64,000 bases of DNA from Dipteronia dyeriana. Lineage: Eukaryota > Streptophyta > Magnoliopsida > Sapindales > Sapindaceae. Below the pieces are notes generated by a model that was not told the DNA's origin, did no database searches, and saw only the letters and a program-made list of their open reading frames with translations. Shown here in pieces: positions 11,180 through 21,082 of the stretch; the stretch's first letter is position 1; each line of letters begins with the position of its first letter. The translations under genes were made by a program, and so were the position numbers. Where the stretch lies: positions 55,032,597 to 55,096,596 of the forward strand of contig CM065303.1 in the NCBI GenBank assembly GCA_032871835.1, in the 5' to 3' direction.

Positions 11180-12217
11180 AAAAAATCAATTAAAAATTAT
11201 AAAAATTGTTGGGACCCACTATATATTTATATTACTTATTTTGTGGGGATTACAAGGCAAAATGCCGTTACTTAACGCCGTTAGGGCCTCTTTCAAGTAT
11301 GGTGTTTTGACGGATCGTAGGGGCTGATGTTGACGGCGAGGTCGATTTGTCAATTGGTCTCCTTCACGTAGGGTTGCTCTGACATTTTTTTATTAATGAT
11401 TTATCCCACGCGCTACCTTCCAAGAAGATTACAACATCTAACAGAAAAAACTAAAGATTTAGAACATTTTATATGGTAATTTCATATAGGGGGATTTATA
11501 ATTTACTCCCTAGGTAATTGAGATTTGAGAAGGCCACTCCGTACATGACGGAGAAGTTTCCTTTTGAGAAGTTAAAATCGAATTATTTAATAATTTTAAT
11601 ATAAAAAACGTGTTTGGTAATATTTTTGAAAATGATTATTTGAGAATTTAAAGCATCCTAAAAGACTCTTTTATTTTTACTCTTCAAATGTCTGTTTACT
11701 TATCTATATGACAATTTAAGGAGCGAAAGAAGAAGAGATATTCCTAAAGACTCTACAATTATAAATAGATTTATATTATTTTAATAAAAACACTCAAAAT
11801 TCCTCCCTCCTTACCAACAATTTTAATTACTTTTGGGTGAATATGAAAATCACTTGAATAACCTTCGAGATTATTAATATGTTATTATTAAATATTCAAT
11901 ATCAGTCTCATTTTAAAGATCTAGATAATATCTTTCTAATGATATAATTTTTATGATGATAAAATTTATATATTAAAACTTATTATATATTAACTGAATT
12001 TAATTAAAGATAAATAAGATTTATATATTAAATATTAATGATGATATGATATAAAAAATAATATAATAATAATCGAAGATGGAGAAATCGCTCTTCGGTA
12101 TTGAAGAGAGAGAATGAAAATCTTATTTAAAGAATCTCATTTGAAGAGTCTGTTTGAGCTAAATATGCTGACGTGACTCATTTGATTTCAACAAATATCT
12201 TATTTGAAGAGTATTTT
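11180..12217. other. AT-rich spacer, no gene seen
   Basis: Short ORFs only. Repeated TTGAAGAG/CTCTTCAA-like words near 11690-12210 hint at a decayed small transposon, but I could not pair its ends. Confidence 0.4.
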
Positions 12218-13484
12218 GAGATGATATTCAATTGAGCTTTCAAAAGACTTTTATGGAATTTAAAAGTTTGGATGTATTTAATATAAACTTTTAAAGACTC
12301 ATTAAAAGTCATGAGATATTCAATACAGAGTTTAGTATACTTTTAAAAAGTTATTAAAAGTCTTAAGGTATTCAATACAGACTTTCTAAAGTATATGAAA
12401 GTTATAAGGTATTCAAAATGTCAATGACTTTTAATGACTTTTAGTTATATCAAATCTCACAAATTGTCTTTCATTTATACCAAAGACTTTGAATGATTTG
12501 TTTTTTTTTTCCTTTTTTTTCTTTAGAATTTCACTTCAAAAGAAAAACATAAAACTATTTGAAAACACCAACCACCAAGTATATGTTATATTTTCAAATA
12601 AGCACACTCATTCTTAACAAAATTCGTAAATAAAATAAAATGAATAATATTTTAAAAGAATAAATATTAGCATAAAAAAATATACAAACATTAACGACCT
12701 ATAATAATAATAAAAAATACTAAATAATAATATAAAACAACTCTTCGTCGGCTATGTAATTAGATATGAGAGATTTCAAATTTTTTTACCTCTATTTTCA
12801 AGGTAACTAAACAACACCGAATCATTTATGTTAATTAAAAATAATAAAAGACAAATACCACTACTCAACCATGACAATATGTCATGATCAAAGTTACGTA
12901 TGATCTTGACTCCATATAATTATGATCAATATTAAACTACTCACTTTATGCATGAGTCTTGTTCAACAATTAGGTGCGATTTTTACGTTTTATCTTTAGA
13001 AACCTGAACTAACTTTGTGTAGATTTTTTATAATTATTATCATACTTTCATAGAGACGTAAACGTTAATACATAATTGTCTTTATGATGTAAAATATAAC
13101 CAAAAAAATCAAAATTTTAAAATCACGTATATAGGCATGAATGCTTTTGTCAAGTTTAATTAACTATGATTTTGTTTTATATTCTTATGGAAAATTATTT
13201 TATTGACATGATAAATATAAATACTTTTTAAAACAAAGTACATAATATATATAAAAATCAATAAGAGTCTATAAATGTCTATGAAAGTCTTTAAAAATAA
13301 AAATATATGAAAGTCTTTTAAAATAAAAGTTTATGAAGTCTTTTGAAATGAAAATCTATTAATTTTTTTTCATAATTTTTCAAAGTTTATATTTGTCCAT
13401 AAAAGTCCATGAAAACTACAAAAGTCATTCACTTAAAAAAGTCTTTAAAAGTCTTTTGAAATCTCAATCGAGTACACCCCCCTT
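12218..13484. mobile_element. 1.27-kb non-autonomous TIR element
   Basis: The left end (ATTCAATTGAGCTTTCAAAAG at 12226) pairs with the reverse complement of the right end (ACTCGATTGAGATTTCAAAAG), which is followed by a TAAGGGGGGTGTA tip. Both subterminal regions carry many AAAGTC/GACTTT repeats, as in non-autonomous DNA transposons. No transposase ORF. The left tip is eroded and no TSD was read, so the superfamily is open. Confidence 0.55.
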
Positions 13485-16090
13485 AATTGGTGTGACAACA
13501 ATTTTAAAAAGCAGATGGATGTTACTTTTGTAAAGTGATTATGATAAAATCTGCTATTTTATTTAATGAATCTTTTTAAATACTAAGTTATCCCTATTGA
13601 CTTAATGTAAATACAAATATATCTTATGTTTAATTTCATATGATTCAATTTCATTTGTTCATCATTAATTAAAGAGTAATGCTACTTTACCTAAATCTGG
13701 TGCTCAAATATTGTGGCAACACTCCAGTCATTTCATTTAAATTATACAAATCTAATACAATTTAAATTAATTGACTACAATGTTGTCACATCATTTGAGT
13801 ATTAGATTTGGACACCGAATTTAGGTAAAGTGACATTACTCTTAATTAAATATAAGATTAATTAAAAGATTTTTAAAAACAAATTGTTCATCTTCTCAAC
13901 CCAAATTCGGAACAAACGCTTGAACTTAGAACAAAACCCTAAAGCTCATATTTTTCGTCATCTACTTTTTCTTCTCTATCATTATTCTTCTTTACCATCA
14001 CAATCTCACCTAAAAATACAATTAATAAAAATAATATTAAAAAATGATAAAGATTGAAGTGTTGTAGGTACATGTATCCGTATATCAAGTAAAAGAAATC
14101 AAAGAATATTGTAATGAAAACAAAACAAATGACTAGAGGAAAAAACACCCAATTTTTTATTTTTTATTCTTTTAGTCTTGATACTGTCAAACCTTAAATT
14201 TTTCGGTTAACATGGGAGTTTGAGATTGAGATATGTGAAAAGAAAATTTAGGCTTCGCTTGATAATTCAATTTCATGTCTGTTTTAGTCATTATATAAAA
14301 TCACAACAATTAAAGGTAAAATTCACTTAATGTATGAATACTGTTTTTTAATCCACAACAATTTTAAAAACAACATTAACCAAATAGTTATCTGATTAAC
14401 TTTACATCAGATTATTTATTATCATAACTAACAATAATTATTTTAAAAACTGCAGCAATACTAAACTGAACCTGAGTCCTTATAATTGTCAAATGTCGGC
14501 CAAACTTAATAATTCAAGGGTATTTTAATCTTATTATATGTCTATAATTAATTAAAAAGAAGAAAAAAATTAAAAATCTTTAAATAGATCTCAACCGCCT
14601 ATCTTAAAGATGTACGGTGGAGATAAACAATTAAAACTAAAAATGAAATAAAATCCAAGAAAAAAAAAAGTGATTTCCACCTTTTTTTTTAATTTTTTTA
14701 ATTTTTTTTTTAATTTCATTTTTTTTTAATATGGTAGGATTTAGGGTGATATGCATATTTAAGTTATTTATTTCTTTAAATTTGAATAAGTTTTTTTATC
14801 TTCTTTTTTATTTCTTTTTTAATATTTTTTTTCTAATTTATTTCAAATTTTGGTTAGAGAGATAAATGATTAATTTTGAATAATGTAAGGACTGATTTAA
14901 AAAAAATGGAAAGATAAGTAAAAAACTATTGTTTTCCGATTACGTAGGGATTAAATTGTAAATCCCCTTTTAAATAATGCCTTATCCAGGTAAAAAAGAT
15001 TAAGGAGTGCTTATAAATATTTATAATTTATTTTATTTTATTTTTAAAATATTACAATAATTGGGGGAGGGGATAAACTACCCGGGAAGAGGCTTATCGC
15101 TGACCCAATCATATATTTTCTAAATATTTATAATTTATTGAAAATACCTTTGTAATTATAGAAGATGAATAATATATATATTTTTCTTAAAAATTTAGAA
15201 TGAAAATAATCCTATTTTTGAGATTTTTTTATTATATTATAGATTCAATCCAATATGTATTTTCTTCATTCTTTCTTATATTTTAAATATTAAAAATCAG
15301 ATAAAAACATTATTTTTGTTTAAAATATGTAACAATCATATATATATATATATATATATAATGTAATAAAAATATAAGGGATATTGAAAATATTATTAGT
15401 AAATGTTTAAACTATATAAACTTAAAATTTTAATTTATATTTGTGATATTAGTATTTATCAATCCATCTTTTTTTTTTCAAAATCAAAGGATTGTCATTT
15501 TCATATTTTTTTTTTTCAATATTTAATTGATAAATAATATATAAATTCATATTGCAATCACAATTTGAAGTTAGTTTAATATAATCCGTATTTTTAAAAA
15601 AAAATCTAAACCAAAATTACTATTGGAAAATTAGAAAATTTATCATATTTTGACTTTTTAGTCATATTTTAGTATACTGGTCACTTGAGTCTTGAGACAG
15701 ATTTCTGGATCCTTTATAAAATCAATTCAAAAAATTTACATACTATTTAACTTAATGCTACGAACATAGACATCCACATCCACAGTATTGACATTTTTTT
15801 GAAGAGGAAGGCAATAATAAAGTAAAGAATACAATTTTCCATATTTGACCTTGTTAAGTTTGGGACATTGATGGCCTAATATTTCATAATTTAAGGGTAG
15901 CCTTAATTAATAGGATACCCCTAATTATATATACATGGGGAATCAATCACGGCAAGTCTTCTTGCATAAGCCAATCTAAGGAGCTATGTTCATTAAATTC
16001 TTTGAATTTGCTTCTTCTCTAATTAATACTTTGTGATTTCCTTATTCGAATCTCAACACTTCAAGATGTGAAAATCAATTTTAATTTTGT
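13485..16090. other. AT-rich spacer with one MITE
   Basis: Only AT-rich sequence, short A/T homopolymers and a (TA)n run near 15341-15360. The MITE at 13673-13842 is the only feature. The short minus-strand ORF at 13939-14148 has no recognisable motif and lies in low-complexity DNA. Confidence 0.55.
13673..13842. mobile_element. Small MITE, AGAGTAATG family, copy 3
   Basis: 170 bp with near-perfect terminal repeats (AGAGTAATGCTACTTTACCT and AGGTAAAGTGACATTACTCT) and flanking TTAA-type sequence. Confidence 0.8.
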
Positions 16091-16091
16091 C

Positions 16092-16119
16092 AAGAAGAAG
16101 AAGAAGAAGAAGAAGAAGC
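16092..16119 (+). repeat. (AAG)n microsatellite
   Basis: About nine AAG units. Confidence 0.95.
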
Positions 16120-16133
16120 ACTTTTAATTTATA

Positions 16134-16598
16134 AGTATGTTTGGTATGGCTTTTGAGAAAGGGATAAAAGCGTTTTTTTTAATGCTAGAAGATGTTTTGG
16201 GGTTTTTTTTTTTTTGGTAAAAATAAAACAATTTTTTTTAATGTATGGAATTGTCTTAACTACCCTTTATAAAAGCTATTTTATGTCTATTAGGAGAAGC
16301 CTAAATTTTGGGTTTCTCCAAAAAGCTTTTTTGAGCTTTTTAAAATATGTGAACTGTCTCTACTACCATTTGTAAATTTTAGATATCTTACTATACAACT
16401 CTTACATTATAAATTTTCAATACCATTTTTTGTAATTCATACCAACAAAAGTTATTTTTAAAAATACATTGTCAACACACTTTTTTATAATTTACACAAC
16501 CAAAAGCCTTTTTTGTTAGAAGCTCTGCTCATTAGAAGCTCTACTACAATAAGATCTACTATAGAAACTCTACTTAAAAAGTCATACCAAACACATTC
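16134..16598. mobile_element. MITE with GTTTGGTATG termini
   Basis: The left end GTATGTTTGGTATGGCTTTT pairs with the reverse complement of the right end ATGTGTTTGGTATGACTTTT. The interior has AAGCTTTTTTG and GAAGCTCT repeats in both orientations and no coding capacity. Confidence 0.6.
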
Positions 16599-16612
16599 AA
16601 AGACTTATATAC

Positions 16613-17975
16613 GAGCATCTCTGATGGTAACATGACTTGTATTTGAAAAAAAGGTGATATGTCAACATTATCAAACCAATTGCTTCATATGTGACATGTA
16701 ACTAAACTTGAATCCAAATAAAAAAGGTGGTCTCCAATGTTTCACTTGTTAAATACATGTTTTTAATGATATGTCAATTTATTATTAGTCTTCTTAAATA
16801 TACTTCAGAATTTTTGAATACAATAAAGTAGAAAACAAGAGTGATTGTTGTCTGAGCCAACAAGATGATTGTCCAACAGACCCTTTGAAATCAGAGAGTC
16901 AGAGCATCTCCAATGCTAACGTGAGTTATGAAAAAATTAGATGCCATGTAGGATGAACATCCTCTTTATTAAAAATTTATCTCCAATGCAATCTCTCTAG
17001 TACAACTTCAAGTTAAGGTGACAACTTTTATTTTAGAGGTTGTCAACATAACTCTCTGATTTCAGAGGGTCTATTGGACGACCATCTTGTTGGCTCAGTC
17101 AGCAACTAATCTTGTTTTCTACTTTATTCTATTCAATATTCTAAAGTATATTGAAAGATATCAATAATAAATTGACATGTCATTAAAAAACATGTATTTT
17201 ACAAGTGAAGTATCGGAGACCACTTTTTCATTGGATATTTGCAAAGTTTAGTTACATGCCACATATGAAACGATTGGCTTGACAATGTTGACATATCTCC
17301 ATTTTTTCTAATGCAAGTCACATTACCATTGGAGATGCTCTCATGTTGATAGCCTTTAAAAAAAAGTTGTCACCCCAGTTTGAAGTTGTACTAGAGAGGT
17401 TGCATTGGAGATGAATTTTTTAACAAAATGGTTGTTTATCCTACATGGCATCTATAAGTATCCACGGTTCGGTTAAACTGTTCGAAACCGTTCATGAAAA
17501 ACCGTGACAGTAACTGAAATCGCCGGTTAAGAAACTGGTTTCGCGCAGTTCGGTTACGGTTAACCTTTCTAATAAATAGCCTCAAAACCGACGGGTTAAC
17601 AACTGGTTTTAATATACTTTATATATATATAAATCAACCAATAATATTGTAACATGTGGCAACCAATTTGTAAAATATTAATAGGTACCATTGAGTATAG
17701 ATACTTGTACCCTTGTAGTGACCCTTAGCCAATAAAAAAAATTAACTCAACCAACCAATAAAAGGCTGATCTGTGCACTTTATTTGAAAAAAAAAACCGT
17801 AACCGTAACCGTCAAACGGGCGGTTACGAAACCAAACCAAACCGTCAAACTCCGGTTACGGTTACGCCTTTCCATGAAACCGGAACCAGCTGTTTGAAAC
17901 CGAAACAAAACCGAACCGTGGACACCTATAGTGGCATCTATTTTTTTCACAACTCTCATGATAATCGGAGATCTC
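16613..17975. mobile_element. Two foldback MITEs with interleaved arms (X and Y)
   Basis: Foldback X has arms at 16613-16900 and 17050-17341, with termini GAGCATCTCTGATGG and CCATTGGAGATGCTC. Foldback Y has arms at 16901-17049 and 17342-17975, with termini AGAGCATCTCCAATG and CGGAGATCTC; its right arm is split by the hAT-like insertion at 17453-17930. The order is X-left, Y-left, X-right, Y-right, so neither foldback simply contains the other. The GAGCATCTCCAATG termini resemble those of the TTA-flanked MITE at 19659-20084. Confidence 0.7.
17453..17930. mobile_element. hAT-like non-autonomous element
   Basis: 478 bp. The left end TATAAGTATCCACGGTTCGG pairs with the reverse complement of the right end TATAGGTGTCCACGGTTCGG. 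Flanking 8-bp sequences ATGGCATC (17445-17452) and GTGGCATC (17931-17938) match at 7 of 8 positions, as expected of a hAT TSD. The arms are full of AACCG/CGGTT repeats. Confidence 0.75.
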
Positions 17976-18243
17976 CCCCACAAAAAATAAATAAAATTAA
18001 TAACATTGTTGATAATGTTAATAAAAGATTTTATTTTTATGTGTAGGTGATTTTTTTTAATAATTACATTTCCATTGTAACTTATGTTAAAATACTAGTT
18101 ATAAATATTTTCTATAAGGTATGCATATTAATTTTAATGATATTTCAAAATTAACTAATGGTATAAATAATAATTTTAATGGTATTTCAGATTTAATTTA
18201 CTGTTTACATATTAATTTTAACGATAATTTAAAATTTAACGAT

Positions 18244-18511
18244 ATTATGCATACTAATTTTAAATACATCTTAAAATATACTTAACGGCATACATATAAC
18301 TTCAAAATCTAACTAGTCTATTAATCAATAATGGCCTAAATGTACACAAGTATTTAAAACATGGTCTCAACTATTGCCATACAACAGAAGTTAAAGTCAT
18401 CGTCAACCCTAATGACACTCATTAAACACTATCTGCATTAGGAAACCATCAATTGCACCCTAAAACAGAAACCTAATAACAAAAGATTTAATTGGTCAAG
18501 CTTTAATCGTT
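18244..18511 (+). repeat. DELLA-upstream segment, copy A
   Basis: About 265 bp match 19622-20331 (once the MITE there is removed). The match runs from TATTATGCA through CATACTAATTTTAAATA, TCTCAACTATTGCCATACAA and GAAACCATCAATTGCA to AATTGGTCAAGCTTTAA. Copy B lies directly upstream of the DELLA transcription unit, so this is a duplicated piece of the gene's 5' flank. Confidence 0.85.
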
Positions 18512-18543
18512 CAGCCTCTGGAGGATCAAGTAGTGGTACGGGG
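18512..18543 (+). repeat. 32-bp piece matching the DELLA 5' coding region
   Basis: CAGCCTCTGGAGGATCAAGT and the following AGTGGTA-GGG match 21111-21142 of the DELLA gene (codons for Ala-Ser-Gly-Gly-Ser-Ser-Ser-Gly) with about two differences. Compared with the real locus, the roughly 780 bp between the upstream segment and this piece are absent. Confidence 0.75.
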
Positions 18544-18544
18544 T

Positions 18545-18826
18545 GTGTAGGTTATAGGGTGAAGTTAAGCCTTTCGTGGTGGAAAGGATAACCCCATGTC
18601 TAGCTGCATCAGACCCAAGTTGTTGCAGAGACACTCGGAATTGCTGATCGATCTCTTTGCTAGTCGGAGGAAACCGTTGAATGCCAGCCACGGTCACTGA
18701 TTGATTCTCAATTGTCAGGGCTGCGTCTATGGAACCTGTGACGTTGAGAGTGGTGTCAACTCCCAGCGTGTCATCTTGTAATTCCTGGCTATTTCTGCAA
18801 CCGTTACCATCTCCTTTGCCAGCCAT
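18545..18826 (-). pseudogene. Truncated gag start of a Tat-type gypsy element
   Basis: An open frame on the minus strand from ATG at 18826 gives MAGKGDGNGC..., later TIENQSVTVAGIQ, SLQQLGSDAARHGV and TTKGLTSP. This parallels the gag N-terminus of the element at 53811 (TIENQPASLTGIQ, EALQ-LLTDAAREGV). The frame leaves gag homology near 18550, where DELLA-derived sequence begins, so only about the first 90 residues remain. Both Gln codons are intact here where the larger element has a Gln followed by a stop. It sits directly downstream of an LTR (18884-19618) in the correct order. Confidence 0.75.
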
Positions 18827-18883
18827 CGTTTCACAAAAGGAATTCATAGTTAAATACCTCAACCCCCTTCTTCTACCACTAAT

Positions 18884-19618
18884 TGTTGATGGTGATTTTT
18901 TGATGGTCAACTGGTCAATGATTTAGGTTCAGGAAACCCGCAGATATAAACGTAATAAAAACAAAAGATAATAAAGAGAAAACAAAATACGTGGTAAAAC
19001 TCCGATGATCAGAGAAACATCTACGGGTCATTGCCTTAGCAACAAAAAAGCGAATCCAGTATTTTGTAAATAATGATACACATTCTGGTCTCTCTCTCTC
19101 TATATCGTAAGATGCTCACATTTTACAATATGGCTTATAGCCTTATAGGTGTATATATACACGTCCCTTCAATGGTTTGGAATCGTGGCGTGCAAGTAAA
19201 AGATTACAGAGTTGATATTCCTTTCCTATTTGGTGTCATTATTAGTTAAATGCAGTTGACTCCGAAGAATCTGTTTATGACTGATATTCCGGAGAAGATA
19301 TGTTTGTTTCCTTGTTGAACTTTTTCTTATGGCTGTTTATCAGTTGATTTATGATTGCCCATGAAGGCTATATAACCTTGTGTGTGCATGAAACCCTAAT
19401 ATGGGTTTTCCCTGTTCGTGTTAAGTAGAGCCGACCAAGCACAACTTTCTACTTGGTTTAACTCGGCATTGCTAGTCTTGTCTGGTACTTTATTAATGCT
19501 ATGCTGGTGCCAGGTGGTCTGACAACGTGGAGTGCCAATATGTCCTTGGATTGTTCCCTTGACTTTTAATTATGTGGCATGATTGGTCCATACTGTCTGG
19601 TGACGTGTCTTCTCGACA
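18884..19618 (-). repeat. Solo 5' LTR of a Tat-type gypsy fragment
   Basis: On the minus strand it starts TGTCGAGAAGACACGTCACC and ends ACCATCAACA, next to a primer-binding-like ATTAGTGGTAGAAGAAGGG. It shares with the LTR at 53811-54627 the start (ACACGTCAC-GACA) and the downstream block (GAGTTTTACCACGTA preceded by ACGTTTCTC-like sequence). A TATA-like GTATATATACACC lies near 19150. No partner LTR is present, so the element is a 5' fragment. Confidence 0.75.
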
Positions 19619-19621
19619 AAT

Positions 19622-20331
19622 ATTATGCACAACACATACTAATTTTAAATATATCTTAGAGCATCTCCAATGCAAATAAACATTTTTGAGTTTCTAAATA
19701 GTGTCACATCAACATTTCTATTTATTTTGGGTCAACTTTTGAAATTATTTTAGAGAAATGCATATTCACATCTCCAATGCAATTATCTAAAGTCAAATAT
19801 GTATCTATTCTATGACTAATCATAATAAAACAATTATTACATTCTCCCCCCTATTTTATTTTAGCTTTAATATTATTGGTGGAAAGAGTTAGAAATCCTA
19901 GTCATCATTTATAGGAGAGTTTCTAGAATTAGAAACTCAACTCCATATTTTCTAACTTTCTTTTTGTCACGTCATCTCCATATTCAACTTAGATAATTGC
20001 ATTGGAGATAGTTTTTCTAACTTCGTTAGTATCTATTCCATGTGACACTATTTTCTCAAATACATAGTAGCATTAGAGATGGTTTTAAAATATAATTAAC
20101 TTCAAAATCTAACTAGTCACTCTATTAATCAATAATGACCAAGATATATTAAATGGACACAAATATTTAAAATAAGGTCTCAACTATTGCCATACAACAG
20201 AAGTTAAAATTATCGTCAACCCTAATTACACTCGTTAAACAGTATCTACATTTGGAAACCATCAATTGCACTCTAAAACACAAACCTAATAACAAAAGCT
20301 TGAATTGGTCAAGCTTTAACCCTAGGCTACC
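19622..20331 (+). repeat. DELLA-upstream segment, copy B (interrupted by a MITE)
   Basis: Same segment as 18244-18511, split at 19658 by a MITE. It leads into the DELLA promoter and is probably the copy in original position. Confidence 0.85.
19659..20084. mobile_element. Tourist-like MITE with TTA target duplication
   Basis: 426 bp. Ends GAGCATCTCCAATGC and GCATTAGAGATGGTT. TTA occurs on both sides (19656-19658 and 20085-20087). Copy A of the duplicated segment provides the empty site (ATCTTAAAATATA). The 3-bp TTA duplication fits PIF/Harbinger. Confidence 0.8.
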
Positions 20332-20740
20332 AATTACCATGATATATATATATCTATATAAAAGTCGAGCATGAGAGTGTAGCCCCCGTGAATTAATTCT
20401 AATAAAAACTCTAAAAGAGCTTTGATGGAACTATAAAGTATTAAGAGAGCAGATCCTAGTCTTTAATTTTAATTAGTTATGGTTTGAGAGATTATCATTA
20501 AATAGATGATAGACAGCAGTCTAGTGTGCGGAAGTGAATTAACTAAAAATAAATAAGCAGTGAAAAAAGTAGTAAATAGTTATTACCATAAAAAGTAAAT
20601 AAATGGAGTGGCTCATATGTCATAATGTCATATCTATCTACAATTTGAAGAGAGCAGTGAGCGGTGGCCTTTCCTCTCTTGCAATTTGGAAATACCAAAT
20701 TTGTTTATTTATTTTTCGCATCTTATCTGTTTGAGCTGTA

Positions 20741-20768
20741 GTTGTTGTTGTTGCTGCTGCTGCTGCTG

Positions 20769-20800
<32 letters not shown>
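20741..20800 (+). repeat. (GTT/GCT)n and (CT)n microsatellites in the DELLA 5' leader
   Basis: A run of GTTGTTGTT and GCTGCTGCT units is followed by C7 and about 12 CT units. A pyrimidine-rich patch like this is common around plant transcription starts and 5'UTRs. No clear TATA box is seen just upstream, so the start site is not defined. Confidence 0.85.
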
Positions 20801-20803
20801 AAG

Positions 20804-20815
20804 ATGGTTCATTGA
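20804..20815 (+). other. Upstream ORF 1 in the DELLA leader
   Basis: ATG GTT CAT TGA, a three-residue uORF, if transcription starts before it. Confidence 0.4.
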
Positions 20816-20964
20816 AAATCGCGCCCCATCACGAGCGTTTCTTCGTCTCTGCATTATTATTATTATTATTAATTTTCTCTTTTCTGATCTTGAAGTGGTA
20901 GTACCAGTGAGTGAAAAACCAAGCAAAAAACAGAAGAAAAAAAAATTAAAAACCCCGATCCCCA

Positions 20965-21009
20965 ATGACCGGATTCTTTCATTCCTCTGTCTTCCATCCA
21001 GAGCCATAG
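20965..21009 (+). other. Upstream ORF 2 in the DELLA leader
   Basis: ATG at 20965 opens a 14-codon frame ending TAG at 21007-21009, 73 bp before the DELLA ATG. It could dampen translation of the main ORF. Presence in the mRNA is inferred. Confidence 0.4.
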
Positions 21010-21082
21010 CCATAGCCAATCTCTCTGTGAGCGCAGACCCACAAATCCGAACCCCCAACAACAACAACAACAATTGAAAAAC

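Noticed and set aside
10715..11275. Three overlapping ORFs of 83-96 codons in the GC-richer island
   Set aside because: They overlap on both strands, contain no known domain, and the composition better fits a regulatory region.
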